Shown: positions 43,967 through 56,611, counted from the stretch's first letter. The stretch: DNA of 64,000 bases from Polytrichum commune (GCA_950295325.1 OX485805.1:10170501-10234500), one strand, 5' to 3'. Numbers and translations: made by a program. Notes: generated by a model not told the origin, from the sequence alone.

Positions 43967-44889
43967 CAGTGTTGAACGGGTATGTTGTAAAGTGCATACA
44001 GGGGAGGCCTGGTTTTTGAAAATTTCTTGGAAATGTAGAACATCGAGGTATTGATATTACAAAGGTTTTGTATTTTCAAGGTAGGGTATGTGTATGTGGT
44101 CTTGTAAAATTTCTTGAATTTTAGGGTACGTGTTATGGTGTGATTTTTTTTCATATACCAGGGTGCCCAGTGCAAGGGTATGGTATGTCATTTTAAGGTT
44201 TTTAAGAGAGAATTTAATTAATTAATAATTTTTAAAAAAAAATTTAAAAAATCCAAAACAGATGAAGCATGAACTTGAGCAAACTGATCAAATTGAATCA
44301 TGATTTGAATTTATCAAATTGTCATGCTTGACTAAGTATTGAATCGGATCAACATGGACTACTTCGACCAACATCAGTTTAATCAAACAAAGTTGAATTG
44401 ATAAAAAACAATCAAACAATGACCTCAAGCTAAATCTCACTCTAGCTCACCCGCTGCAATCAACTCCTCTTCACTAAACTTGTTTAGCAAACACAAACCC
44501 TAGTTGTTATATGAAGTTGGTGCTTCAAGCAAAGACAAAACGGAATTACCTCTTCTTGAAGGTGCAACACCCTCTCTCCCACATTAATCAATGTTGCTAG
44601 CTTAACCCCAGCAACAAAGCTCCACTACTTGTAGTACACTGTGCACACAACAAACCCGTACATCGCTGGAAGCAGGCATAATGAACAAAGACGTGCATGT
44701 TTAAGGGTTTCCAAGCTCATCGTTGAGCAAGGTACGGGTTAGTGACCAGGTTTAGGGTTGGCAGTGAGTCCAGGGCCCGGGTATGAACCTCGTATTTGCG
44801 CACTGCTTGGTAGTTCAAGCTGGTATCACAAACCAGTGTACATACCCTTTTACAGACCCTTGTGCGGGACAGATACCCGTTCAACATTG
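43967..44889. mobile_element. Non-autonomous hAT-like element (923 bp) nested in the larger hAT
   Basis: Left end CAGTGTTGAACGGGTAT, right end, read inward, CAATGTTGAACGGGTAT: a 17-bp inverted repeat with one mismatch. The 8-bp duplication GTCACGAC is at 43959-43966 and 44890-44897. No coding capacity. It landed in the subterminal CGTCACGAC repeat of the host element. Confidence 0.85.
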
Positions 44890-44958
44890 GTCACGACACG
44901 ACACGTCATGACGGCATGACACCGTCATGACGTTGGGATAGACAACCCTGCATGTGAT

Positions 44959-45383
44959 GGAGTCTAGGCATATGTTTGTATGTTGGTTGTTTGTTGATGT
45001 TATTGATGAGCTAGGGGTTTGGCGTGATTTATATGAGGACCTATGTATTGGTTGTAGAATTTTGAGGGATTTCTTTTACAAGGTATATGGGGTAGGCCGG
45101 GAATAGTTGCTGGAGTGAAGATTGTGATGGGGTAATGATATGTGAAATGTTGAGTATGATGTTCATGTAGCTTTTGTGCGAGTTGTCTTGGTGCATGGGC
45201 TGTGGTGAACAATTGGTTGATGGTGCAAATAGTAGGGGGGGGTCAAATGGGGTGGAACATTATGTAGTCTTCTTAGTATAGTGAGACTATGTGCATGGAA
45301 TCAAATTGTGAAGAGTGGTGTTGCATTGTGTTGGTATGGGATTTATGGAGACTATTAGGATGTATGTTGTGTGTGGGGGGCAC
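44959..45383. other. Intergenic, G+T-rich on the plus strand
   Basis: No gene supported. Confidence 0.4.
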
Positions 45384-45783
45384 GGGGAGGTCACTTCATT
45401 GTCAAGTTGACACCACGTGCGGACAAAGTTTGCTACCCCTATATTACATGCCATATATAATTTTAAAATTTATGATATTTTTTCTACATATACATAACCA
45501 TTGATAGTATCTTTTGTATATTTTTTTGAAATTTTTAGTCATATTTTTTTTAGTAATTGTTTTAGTTCAATTCTGTGTCATTCTAGTTAGAAACGGTATG
45601 TTTTATGAAAAAAACAAATCATCAAATTTAGTTACCACTTTTAACTATGTCATAGGTACTGTGTATATCTACTCATGAAAAACATTTGATAAAATTTTGA
45701 CCCATTTTGGTGGTGCAACTTACCAAAAGAAGATTTTTTTTGGTCGCACGTGGTGTTCAACTTGACAATGGAATGATCTACCC
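45384..45783. repeat. MITE-like inverted-repeat element, about 400 bp
   Basis: The two ends are roughly 40-bp imperfect inverted repeats (left TTCATTGTCAAGTTGA then CACCACGTGCG; right the complement, CGCACGTGGTG then TCAACTTGACAATGGAA). The interior is AT-rich and non-coding. A target duplication could not be identified, so the superfamily is open. Confidence 0.6.
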
Positions 45784-48142
45784 ATGGTGGGGTGTGGTAC
45801 AGTCAGAGGAATTGGGCATGTTTGGCTAGATGTGGGAGCTCATTGTCGAGGTTAATAAAAGGAAAATGTCGAACAATGTGGTAATATATTCAAGTTTTAG
45901 TGTCGTGGAATTTTTTCTGGTAATATTAAGAATGTTTTGGTTGGATAGATTTAAGGATATGGTATGTAGGTCCTAGGTTCAGGAAGTTATCTCTGGTGAG
46001 TAGAATAAGGGTAGACGAGTTCCATAATATGTAGTAGTGAACAATTTTGTAATTGGTTTTTTAATGTGTGTGTAAGAAATATAGAGGGTTCCGATAAAAT
46101 TTATGTTTACTATGGGGGTGGTCAAGTTGTTGTTGTATGCATGTTGGGGGGGTTGTATGTGAGGGTGTTGGGTGTGCTTTGTATGTATATGGAGTTTGCC
46201 TTTATTTCCATCATGTTGTGTGTTTCCCATTGTGTGGTGTTGGTGTTGAGGATCTTTGTGGTTGTTGGATGTTTGTGTGACGCGAGAATAATACTTATTA
46301 GTGTGAAGGTGTGTAGTATGTATTGAGGATATCTTTGTAGAGGACTGTATGGGGTTTGGGATGGGGGTTAGGTGTATGTATTTTTTTGTATTGTTATGTT
46401 GATGTGGTTTTGTATAGGCATTCTTTTTATTAGCATACATTTTAGAAGGATGATAAGATATTGTCGCGGATACATATTGCATTGAGATTGAGATTGTATT
46501 GTAGAATGAAAACATCCAAAATAGCATGTGTGGAGGAGCATGTGTGAAGGAGAGAGAGTTGAGATTGTTACAATAAGGCATATGAGACGGTCTAAGCTTG
46601 GAAAAATTTACAATAATGGGGGTGGATGTTCATGGGGTGGTTCACGTGGAGGTTTGCAGAGGTGCTCTCACCACATCTTATGAAGCTCATGAGCTTCATG
46701 GAATGTTCCCATGCAATTTATGGTGCTTATATTTCTTTGACAGTAACACACCTTATTATAAGTAAAAAAAATGATACTTTATATTAACACTTTCATGCTT
46801 ATTATTTCAAAACCTTATTTTTTTGAATAATCTACTTATTATACAACTGTTGCCACCCTAGGACCTTTAGTAGCACATACACTTATGCTGGCACAATTAG
46901 AACACTCACCCAAATTTCTTTGGTGCACAATAAATTCAAGTTTACATAGCTCCATTTCAGACATCCAATCTACACATATTTATGTTCTTTTTGGATTGCG
47001 TAGAATCCTATCTTGTGCAGGTCAATAGTAACATGTTCAATGAAACCAACTAAGAGATGAAAAACATGTTCCTCCATACTAAGCTGCAGATTGGAACCAT
47101 GGAATACGTCTAACTCTAACTTCTGATAGGCAGATTTCTCCATAACATTCTAGAAGTCAGGAATCCAAGCAAAGAGGTTCAGGGAGTCATTCATTGCTAT
47201 GACTTATTTCTAGACAAAATGAATGCTATGATCTATTGAAGCTGAATCATCTGTGAAAAGATTGCATGACTAAGCTCTCACCGGCCAAGTTTGTGGGCTT
47301 CAACTAATTATTTTTCCAGGATACTAGGTTCTTGTTAGTGTTTAACTATATTGTATCATGATAATGAAAGATCTTTCCACCAACCACAAACCTTGCAACC
47401 TAGTGATTTAGAGATACATTGCTATTAACTTACTCAACATCTTCTTCAATCTTCATTCTCACTTACAAGGGGCAAATAATTCAAATTTCTCTGCTCCATT
47501 AAATAAGCTAATGTAGGATATCACATCTTTATTATCATGGTGTTAATTGTCATGACATCTTTGAGAAGACCTCCTTTGCAGATACTGCTTCAAGAGCTTC
47601 TCAATTGCAACTACATTCTATCATGACGTCTATAGGTCAAAAGGCATGAAACTACTAGCATTTGGTCAAACATTCGAAATATGGGACAAACACATTCAAT
47701 GAATTGCAAAGCCAAAGTTTTTCATGCTAAATATGTCTTCAAATCCTAAGATGGGTTAACAAAAAGTTTCATTGTATTACTGCTCAAAGCAACAATAATC
47801 TCAAAAACTTGACATAGATGAACACAACATCATGATGTCATCCACACCCATGAGTACTATACAATTGATATGCAAAATCTTCAATGCACTTCAAGTGTTC
47901 AAGACTTCAACTGAGATTTGGGATGACATTATAATATTCAAAACATACATGATTTTTGGAAGTGTGTTGACACATAAGTCTGTGGCTTATACCTCTACAT
48001 GCTGTATAGAAGGTATGCACTAATACATATGCATCTCTTAGTACCCCTATCCATCAAAAGCTCCCCTAGGATAGATCAATTTCTAGGATTTCAATCATAT
48101 GGAATTGGGATACTAATTCTTATGAAAAGGGGTTGCAAAATA

Positions 48143-48144
<2 letters not shown>
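45784..48144. other. Gene-free stretch, G+T-rich to about 46600 then AT-rich
   Basis: No supported gene. A minus-strand frame at 45979-46581 is rich in His, Asn and Thr and reflects the base skew. Around 47820-47870 the minus strand reads GVDDIMM, vaguely like a retroelement YVDD site, but nothing around it confirms this. Confidence 0.4.

Positions 48145-48174
<30 letters not shown>
48145..48174. repeat. (AT)n microsatellite
   Basis: About 15 AT units. Confidence 0.95.
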
Positions 48175-48178
<4 letters not shown>

Positions 48179-48636
48179 TGTGGAAGGTTGGCCACATGAT
48201 GTGGATGATTGCACTTCAGCTCTCTCTCTCTAGAGATTGCAATCCTCAAGCGGTCAAGTGAAGGAGAAATATTTAGCACCCCTTTCAAGACCAACATTGG
48301 AGTTGGTGACACCTGTAAACACAAAAACCACACCGTAAAGAAATCAGAATGTAGTTGCCGTGATTGTCATTCCTAACCTACGTTGTATTGTGCAACCTAC
48401 ACTAGGATGGGATAACCACCACCTCCATGACCCCACAAAGATGTTGCACACCACATTTCAAAACGTCATTGTGCTTCTAGGTACAAATTTGATCATACTT
48501 GTTGACAAACCAAATGTAAGCTTTGGACTTGTGATCGCGAGTGAAAGAAGGACAACAATTCTAGTGGAACACTAAGAGGAGTCAAAATGAAGAGTTGTAC
48601 ATGAAGATAACCTGAGGATTAGTTTGTGGAAGACGT

Positions 48637-49023
48637 TCATAAACACACTGCAAGGGTGACTTTAAAACATCCAAGGATGCCGAGGATTATGTTCAACAAC
48701 GCACCCAAGGTGCTACCAACCACCTTCACTACGAGACTCAAATTCACTTCAACAAGTACAATCGCGGTCACCTCCAATGGACAAGTGATGACCTCTACAA
48801 CCAGACCCAATAAGGTGGGCACTTTGCACGTGAGTGTTTTGAGAGCATCGTCAACAAAGACATCCACGGTGGCGTTCACAGCTATCGTAATGTTGTTCAC
48901 TGTGATAGGCTTGCAATACTCGTTCTTGCAAGACACAGTGTGACCGCTCACTTGAGCGGCCATGGCCATGGCCATGGCTACGAGGAGCATGAACATGAGA
49001 GTAGGCTTGACACTGGAAGCCAT
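48637..49023 (-). CDS. Small secreted Cys-rich hydrophobic protein, 128 aa
   Basis: The protein starts MASSVKPTLMFMLLVAMA with a typical signal peptide (cleavage probably after AAQVSG). The mature part has about 100 residues, six Cys (SCKNEYC, TCKVP, TCPLE, GCFK, VCL) and three N-glycosylation sites (NIT, NAT, NLS). It is dominated by Val/Leu/Ile strands (VEVITCPLEVTAIVLVEVNL, GALLNIILGILGC). The family is not recognised; small plant surface proteins such as phylloplanins share the general look but not clear motifs. The start was chosen because a TATA box lies about 105 bp upstream and the longer frame has no ATG there. An intronless gene is implied. Odd: the repeated GCCATG in the signal peptide. 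Confidence 0.6.
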   Translation of the reverse strand: MASSVKPTLMFMLLVAMAMAMAAQVSGHTVSCKNEYCKPITVNNITIAVNATVDVFVDDALKTLTCKVPTLLGLVVEVITCPLEVTAIVLVEVNLSLVVKVVGSTLGALLNIILGILGCFKVTLAVCL

Positions 49024-49125
49024 TGGATCGAGTGAGTGTTGGAAGTAGTAAGCAACTGCGGTGGCAAGTTTGAGAGCTGTGGAGAACTGATTGCAATGGA
49101 TGATGAACTCCAAGAGCACTACATC

Positions 49126-49132
49126 TTATATA
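49126..49132 (-). promoter_or_regulatory. TATA box of the secreted-protein gene
   Basis: TATATAA on the minus strand, followed by GATGTAGTGCTCTTGG. A start site near 49100 would leave a leader of about 75 nt before the ATG at 49023. Confidence 0.5.
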
Positions 49133-51186
49133 CGTTGCTTCTGGGTGGATCCGTTCACATAACTTTCATCTCCATTAACAAAATAAATCATATCACCTTG
49201 CCTGCATCTCCACTTTACGCATCCTCCACCTTTATGATCATGGTGGTTGGAGGCAGACATTGATTGAACGATGTGCTGCAATGCTTCTTTTCTTAATTAC
49301 ACCACAACACACAATATCTTTTGCATGGGATAATTCAACTCTGCCATGCACTTCAGCATGTTCTCATGAGGCGTGTGGCCCTCTCATGGGCAATTCCAGC
49401 TCCATCGCCAAAAAAAAACCTTGATCGGGAAATTCCGCTACTGAGCTGCTGCTATTTGTGCTTGATCTGATTCTACTGTGGAGTGTTTGGAAAGCACAAC
49501 ATGGCTACTGACTACAAGCTCTTTGAGCACGTAGGGGTTTGACAATTGAAAGTTTTCACCCCTAAAAAGCCATACATGATGGAAAATAATTTACTCAGGA
49601 TGATGTCCATGAGCAAGTCAACAAGCTTTTGTCATTATGAACTCTCTCCATGCATCATCTTGCCTGATCACATCCAAAGTTTCATTCAAGTGAGGCTGCG
49701 ACCCGCATATGCTCACATTGTCAGAGCCAAGTGCATTTTCACCGATTGATGCGGTGCATTTCAATTCCGATATGTAGTGGACAGCTATATTTGAGTAGTA
49801 CATGGCAACATTCATAGTTACCAAATTTTTGTAACAAAAACACGTGTCACGATGAAATTGGCCTATATTATACCCAAAAATATATATTCAACCTGCTAAG
49901 TTCAAAAACAAAGTCACAGTGAAGTTTTTGTTTTGAGCTTTCAATAATTGCAAGGACCTTACTAAATCATGAATCATGTTGCTAAATAGATGAGACATCA
50001 CATGAATCGATCCAACAATCCAAATTTTGATGGAGCTAAAATTGTCCACAATTTAATGTCACATCATTGTCTTGGTGACAACTTGTGGGAGGTTAGAAAA
50101 GAAGCGTAGAGTATCCAAAGCCACATCATGGTCCCTTGCCACCTATTTGCTATAAACTGAATAGAAAGTGCTTCATATTAATGACAAAGAGGGGACAAGG
50201 GGTCTTCCGGGCCAAGTCGAAGGCGCTTATTAAACTAAGCTCCACCCAAGCCTCTTGTTGGACTCATCTGATTTTGGTTATCGGATGACTTTACCCGAGT
50301 GCCATGAAACCCCGGCCATTACACTCTAAACTTTGTAATATCAACCTTCTTAATGTCATTCTTTCTCCTCTATCCTAAAACCCTATCTTAGTCCTTTTTG
50401 TCACATTTCTCTTATTACACCTTGCAAACAAAACCCACACATGCATTTGAACTCAACCCACAAATGCACTCCTTTGCATAACACCTTGACAATCCGAAGA
50501 ACGTAGATGTATCTGATATGTAAGTTAAACTAAACTAGGGCCAATCCTAGAATTATAACATGCATATAGGATCCTACGATAGGATTGTATGGTAAGATCC
50601 TTTGATAAAATGTGCATTGTTGATTATAATAGTTTAATAACAAATTGTTTGAGCGTGTTTTTACTATTGAACATTTATTTTTATATATCTAACATCAAGA
50701 ATTAGATATTTGATATTTTCCAATATATGTTAGTAGCATAACATGCAAGTACTCACTATAGATCCACATATCTCACATAAAATTTGAGTATATTAGAAGC
50801 GTAATTATGGATCTACCCATAAGAATTGAAGCAACCAAAAAGTCCAAATTTTAAAAATATGGCATGTATGTAACTGCTACTAAGAAGTTTGATATTAAGA
50901 ATTTTATGTTGCATGGTTGATGGTGACCATATTTTGTACATATTATACATTTAGCAATTTGTTTGCCAAGTGTGACTCCAATTACAAATCAGTTGCAAGC
51001 ACACTTGCAAATGTTTTGTAATATTTGTTTTAATAACTTGAGAAAAGTTTTCATGACTCACAAAGGATTAGAATCCAACCTCTATTGGAAGGTAGAGAAA
51101 TTTCAGATTGTAAAGGTCTAGGCACAAATTTGAGTCCACAATGAATGAGATCAAATTTCCTAGATCCTATAGAAATCACTAGTTTG
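49133..51186. other. Intergenic, AT-rich
   Basis: No gene supported. Confidence 0.4.
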
Positions 51187-52775
51187 TGAGCCCAAAATGG
51201 TGCCCACATGTGGTGATTAACTCTTTGAAACCAATTTTAGTTAGACTTGGATGTGTTATGATTGTTCACAAAAATATAAAAAGAGTGAAGTGTGGTGTGG
51301 ATTTAAGTTTAGACATTAGGTGGTGTTGTGTGATTGTTTCAAGGTTTAAGTTCAATAAGGGATGCCTTGACTAGGTGAGTATGGAGTAAGGTTAGGCAAG
51401 GTGAGCTCCGCGGGTTAAATGCCCACATTAGGATCCACCTTGTTGATTTAGGAATGTAAGAGCTTTGTGGATGGGATGAGTCCCTACTTAGGAGGAAGGG
51501 ATTAAGGGGTTGTGATTGGAGGTGCTAATCCTCTCACCCTATCCTTACCTCATGACCTCTCTCTCTCTTTGCTACTTAAGGCTTCCCTCTCTCATTTTTG
51601 CTCTCTCTCTTAATGACTCCCAAGTGAGTGAGCTCTTAGAGCTTAAGATTGCACGTGGTGATTAGGTAGTAGTTAGTGAAATTAGTGTGTTAGATTAGTT
51701 CATGACTTAGGAGCAAAGAAAAGAAAAAGAAAAAGAAGAACCTAGAAAACATTTGATTAGTGGATGAGAGGGTTTGTATTAAGGTGCAGCTAGTAGCTGG
51801 GTTGCCTATTCAGATATTGGAACTCTATGGGATTAGGCTGCTTGGCAGCTGAGACTGCACCAAACTTAGTTGCTGCTGGGGAGCTGAGACTGTACCCAAC
51901 TTAGTTGTTGCTGGGCAGCTGAGACTGCACCAACTTAGTTGCTGTTGGGCAGCCGAACTAAACCAAGCTTAGTTGCTGCTGGGCAGCTGAGACTGCACCA
52001 ACTTAGTTGCTGCAGGGCAGCCGAATTGAACCAAACTTAGTTGCTGTTGGGCAGCTGAGACTGCACCCAACTTAGTTGCTGCTGGGCAGCCGAATTGAAC
52101 CAAGCTTAGTTGCTGCTGGGCAGCTGAGACAGAACCAACTTAGTTGCTGCTGGGCAGCCGAACTGAACGAAGCTTAGTTACTGCTGGGCAGCTGAGCTGC
52201 ACTAAATTTAGTTGCTGCTTCTAGGTTAACCAAGGGACTGCCGGTAAATAGGCTGGATTTGGACCGATAGGTTAATTAGCCGGTTGGCTGGTTTAGCAAG
52301 CTAAGGCTAAGATTAAGTAGAGGGTGCCACTAAACTAGCCATGAGGGTGTTAGACCATTTGTAGATTAAAATAGTTCCTAGACAAGTGTTAAGCTCAATA
52401 GGATAGGCGATGTGTGTGTGGAAGTCACATGTGATTGCATGTAACATTGACTATGGAGTAAAGTGTTTCTTAACACTTGCACACTCTCAAGTCACCATAA
52501 ATCAAGTGCACAATTAATGAAAAATGTGGAGGATTCTTGCAATGGCAAGAAAAAGGAAGTGAAGATTAAAAGAATGAGGAGAGTGTCCTTAAGGGCATGT
52601 GTGGCTAAGCCGCGGGTTGGACTCTTGAGAAAGCCAATTCTACCACAAGCCAAGAGGCTAACATTAATAAAGCACACTGAGTGAAACAATATGTGTTCCT
52701 TTGAATATGAAAATGGCCTTGCACATGGTTCAAGGTTGTAAGAGATACATGTGATTCTCAAAACCATCACCTAGA
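51187..52775 (+). repeat. Long direct repeat, copy 1 (LTR-like)
   Basis: Begins TGTGAGCCCAAAATGG and shares with 53640-55200, in the same order, AATATAAAAAGAGTGAAGT, a private minisatellite, a TTAACACTTG stretch, a GTCCTTAAG...CATGTGTGGCTAAG block and a TCTCAAAACCATCACC block near the end. They look like diverged LTRs about 1.55 kb long, with 0.86 kb between. Neither a primer-binding site nor a target duplication was found, so an old segmental duplication is the alternative. Confidence 0.5.
51837..52218 (+). repeat. 35-36-bp minisatellite (GCTGCTGGGCAGCTGAGACTG type)
   Basis: About 11 units in which two variants roughly alternate (GCAGCTGAGACTGCACC and GCAGCCGAATTGAACC), each followed by AACTTAGTTGCTGCTGG. 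Confidence 0.85.
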
Positions 52776-53639
52776 CTAGGACGCTTAAGGGTGGTGGGTT
52801 TGGCCTCACATAGTTCATCAAAATACACACGACACCAACGTTTGCATTTGGTTCATGAATGGCTAATTAGAGGATCTGCAAACTACCTCTACATTCATGT
52901 ATTTTTCATATGCCTTCATCCACACCCGCCTTCATCCACACAACGTCGTTCCATGTCTTCTTGAATTACCTCATTATCTAACAATGCTAACCAATTGATA
53001 TTAATCTAATTCCTAAGAGTTAACTTTATTTCCTAACTAGACTGTAAGCCTTAATTAAAACCATGAGCAATTTGGATGGCTCACAAGATGCGATGTGCAT
53101 AACAATAACCATAATTTGAATATCAAAAAAATGATGTACTTTATAAAAAATTCACTTCCAATTTCAAATATTGTACTCATGGTATTGACGAGACGATAGA
53201 TACCAATGGATCTCTCATAAATGCTATCATATTCATAAATATTGGATTATGATTTGCCAAATTGATATGAACTAAGCGTGTCGCTAAAGCAAGATAAGAC
53301 CTCTTAGTGATCTTGTTTGTGACTGTTTTTATTTCATGCAAAATAAAAGAAATTAGCTTAAAGATCATAATTAAAAAAAAAACCTCAAGTGCAAGGTCCA
53401 GAGCAATTAACAAAAAGCATAAGGTTAATTAATGCAGAAGAAACCAAAGTCAAAGCAACCCTGAAGCAAATTCAATTCAAGTTGAAGGCTTCAAAATGTA
53501 GCCAAAAAATTCAAGACAAAATCCAATACCACAAAGACCATTGGCCAAATTGTGAAGAAAAACAAACCACAAGCACAAGACTTGAGGTAGATTCAACAAG
53601 CTAAAGTCTAAGCAAGCAATCAAGAGATTTTGTGACACA
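52776..53639. other. Sequence between the two long repeats; right part recurs inverted at window end
   Basis: No intact gene. 53345-53640 matches the reverse complement of 63697-64000 nearly base for base. This suggests an internal region of a dispersed element. A short Lys/Gln-rich frame (53389-53604) is open there but is unsupported. Confidence 0.5.
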
Positions 53640-55200
53640 ATGTAAGCCCAAAATGGTGCTCACATGTGTTCTTAATTCTTCGAAACCATTAGAAGTTATG
53701 TTTTGATGTTTTATGATTATTCACAAAAATATAAAAAGAGTGAAGTTTGAATGAAGTTATGTTTAGACCTTAGGCTCAAGTGGAGTAGTTGATTAAAAAT
53801 TTAGGGGTGTGAAGAAAATTCCTTAGTTAGGTGAGCGTAGTATATGGTGAACCAAGGGCAGCTCCTTGATTTAAATGTTTGAATTAGGACCTAAGTTGTT
53901 GGTTTAAGAGTTGAAGGCTTAGAGGATAGGATGAGAGCCTACAAAGTAGCAAAGGATCAAAAGGCTTATCTTGAGCCTTGGGGGTGCTCACCTACTCCCT
54001 CTCAACTCACTATATAAATCCTCACTCTTCCTTCTCTCATCATCTTTTCTTCATGCTCCTTCGCACCCCACGTGTTATAAGTGTGGGTGTGGGAAGCAAG
54101 AACGGAGCACATGTGCGTGCAAGGTCTCAAGGTGAAGAACCAAGACTAATTCACCTCGAAGTTAGTTTGACATTTGTAGGAGTAGTCTTTGGTTAAGACA
54201 TTTAGAGCTTAACTTGTTGTATGTGACTTATAAAATTTAGATTCATGATATTTAGATTTATAGTGTTTGGAAACATGACATTTCGAATTGTAGCATCCAC
54301 ATTCATGTTGAATTTAAAGCACTCTCTCCTCTAAGAAGTTGAGTTCTTAGAGCTTTGGAAAATACAGTATTTAGTTGCTGGAACTACAGTATTTAGGTTG
54401 ATGGAAATACAGTATTTAGTTGCTGGAAATACAATGTTTAGTCAGAGGGTAGGTTGCTGGAAATACAGTATTTAGTCAGGGTTACGCTGCTGGAAATACA
54501 GTGTTTAGTCAGAGGATAGGTTGTTGGAAATACAGTATTTAGTTGCTGGAAATACAGTGTTTAGTCAGAGGGTAGGTTGCTGGAAATACAGTATTTAGTC
54601 AGGTTAGGCTACTGGAAATACAGCATTGGGTTCAGAAGTTAGACAACTGGGACATTAGATTGGGTCATAGTTAGTTAATAAGAATATTACCTAATGCTAA
54701 TTAGGTAATGAACATTTAGCTAGGGGGTTGACTACAAGGCATCATAAGGTGATATCAAGGGGGGGAACTTGTAGTTAAGTTGTTAGGATTGTAATCAAGC
54801 ACTTAAGGGTGCCATGGCGAAGAATGAATGAACTTGGGAGTGAATGGCGAAGAATTGCGGAAGAGGATGTAACGCTAAGTGATGAGAGTGATGAGTATTT
54901 TTTAACACTTGTATACTCATCACATGGAGTCAACAAGTCACAACTTCAGCGAGGTGACGAGCACTAGTGAAGAATCAACGGCCAGAACTAAGGTTTCAAG
55001 AGGGAAGTCCTTAAGAACATGTGTGGCTAAGGCCGTGGGATGGACCCTTGAGGCGGCCAATGCTATGCCCACTCAAGAAAATTGCATTAATAAAACATCA
55101 TGACTTAAAAGAAGTTGGGGGTTCATTGAGATGGGACTTATATCTTATATTGCTACTTTTGGTGTGACACATGTGAGTCTCAAAACCATCACCCGGACTA
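53640..55200 (+). repeat. Long direct repeat, copy 2 (LTR-like)
   Basis: Begins TGTAAGCCCAAAATGG. It pairs with copy 1 in order of blocks, but its minisatellite is unrelated in sequence, which implies that each array grew independently. Confidence 0.5.
54355..54630 (+). repeat. GCTGGAAATACAGTATTTAGT minisatellite
   Basis: About ten units of 19-40 bp built from TTGCTGGAAATACAG and TATTTAGT or GTTTAGTCAGAGGGTAGG. Confidence 0.85.
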
Positions 55201-56611
55201 AATTTGGTTTAGACGACAACGAACAAGTGCATCGGTCAAAAAATTTAGGGGAGTGGAGCATTATGATCGGCTACGAGATGGGTCAAGACTTCTTCAGTGG
55301 AAAATTTCAAACATATATGAGAAATGACATGATTATCAATATGACAACACTTTTGGCTAGGCGAGTTCTCCGGAGGTCAAACATATTGGGCAACTTCAAA
55401 CCCTCGGACAAGACACTTGACCTACCGAGAACTCCAACATGAGGTTTTTTCATATTGTCCGGTGTACCAACCATTGCTTCAAACAATCTCGGCTTGGGTA
55501 GAAATTCTTCACTGAACAGTGCACTTCTTCATTGTAGTCTAAACCGGCCCTAATAATGTTTCATGGGTTACTTTGTGAGATGTAATGAGAGGCTATCCGA
55601 TACACCCTAAAGTTCATCGCCTCTCTATTCCATTTGAATATCTTACTCATTAGATCAACGTGAAGATTTTCATGTTCATTAAATGGTCGTATATAGGTCC
55701 ATGAAATTATGCTCACTATTGAACCTAAAATGGTTATCATATTTGAAGCACATGTAGTCTCAAATTTATGTCAGTTAAAAACATGTTTTTTCAGTATCCG
55801 TTCTCGGAGCTGCACCAAACCACACATACCACTCAAATATAGGTATTTGATTAAGACAAGTAACTAAATTAGGCACGTCTTCCTTAATTTACCCACAGTA
55901 GAATCACCATGGGCATCCTCTGTTGTCCATTGTGGATCCCTGATCAAACACAAGTGACTTTCACAGTCACATGTGTCCTAATATCTGGGATTTTGGTAGA
56001 TGTACCACTTTCACCAGTGGTGTCATCTAAGCCCCAGCCTAGATACTCAGCAGAAGGTGACAAATGTCAAGGCCCTTTGGCTAGCGTTTGTGGGCAAGTG
56101 AAACTTGGTAGATACACATACCCTTCAAGGTTTGCAAAGTCAACATTTAGCATTGATTCAACTCATAAATTATTCAACTTTGTAGGCATTACTAGGAACA
56201 CTGTTACTTTAGTACCTAGTTACTCATGTTACTCTACCAAGTTCCTACATCTCCTAATGCAAGGGAGCAATGCATACTGCTGATACACAAAGTTCAGGTT
56301 CTAATACTTTTTCAATGCTTACTCAACATCTAGCAAAATTAAATGCAGATTTCATTCAATTCTTAAATTCAGCCTCAGAATGTAAAAAGAATAGGAACAA
56401 GTTGAGATTTAACTTGCATTTGTATGTTTGGTGGGCATTGATCCAGTGTTACAGTTTGATGTGATCCAATCGATGTGATCAAATCAGTGTTGATAATATA
56501 TGAATTCAGGGGTTTGTGATGTACAACATACTTCACTCTGTGCAGAGTTTTATTATCCGTTCACACACTAATCACCTCTGACATAATTAATGCACATTTG
56601 TTAAATTGCAG
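55201..56611. other. Intergenic or intron, no supported gene
   Basis: A 124-codon frame at 55909-56283 has no recognisable motif. Upstream P450 exons could not be identified. Confidence 0.35.

Larger units (their letters stand above)
39944..44950 (+). mobile_element. hAT-superfamily transposon, decayed, about 5.0 kb
   Basis: Ends CAGGGTTGTCTAT (left) and ATAGACAACCCTG (right) form a 13-bp perfect inverted repeat, with the 8-bp duplication CATGTGAT at 39936-39943 and 44951-44958. Size of duplication and CAGGG start are typical of hAT. Subterminal regions have repeated CGTCACGACAC/GTCATGACG motifs. It contains a BED zinc-finger exon and the start of a transposase, but not the DDE core or the dimerisation domain, so it is non-autonomous. 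A second hAT-like element sits near its right end. Confidence 0.9.

Noticed and set aside
45979-46581. 200-residue minus-strand frame
   Set aside because: His/Asn/Thr-rich composition mirrors the G+T skew; no motif and no splice or promoter context.
47630-48090. Possible Copia-type RT remnant on the minus strand (GVDDIMM)
   Set aside because: Only one short motif; surrounding frames do not show other RT motifs.
55909-56283. 124-residue frame
   Set aside because: No recognisable domain, and it does not fit the missing P450 N-terminus.
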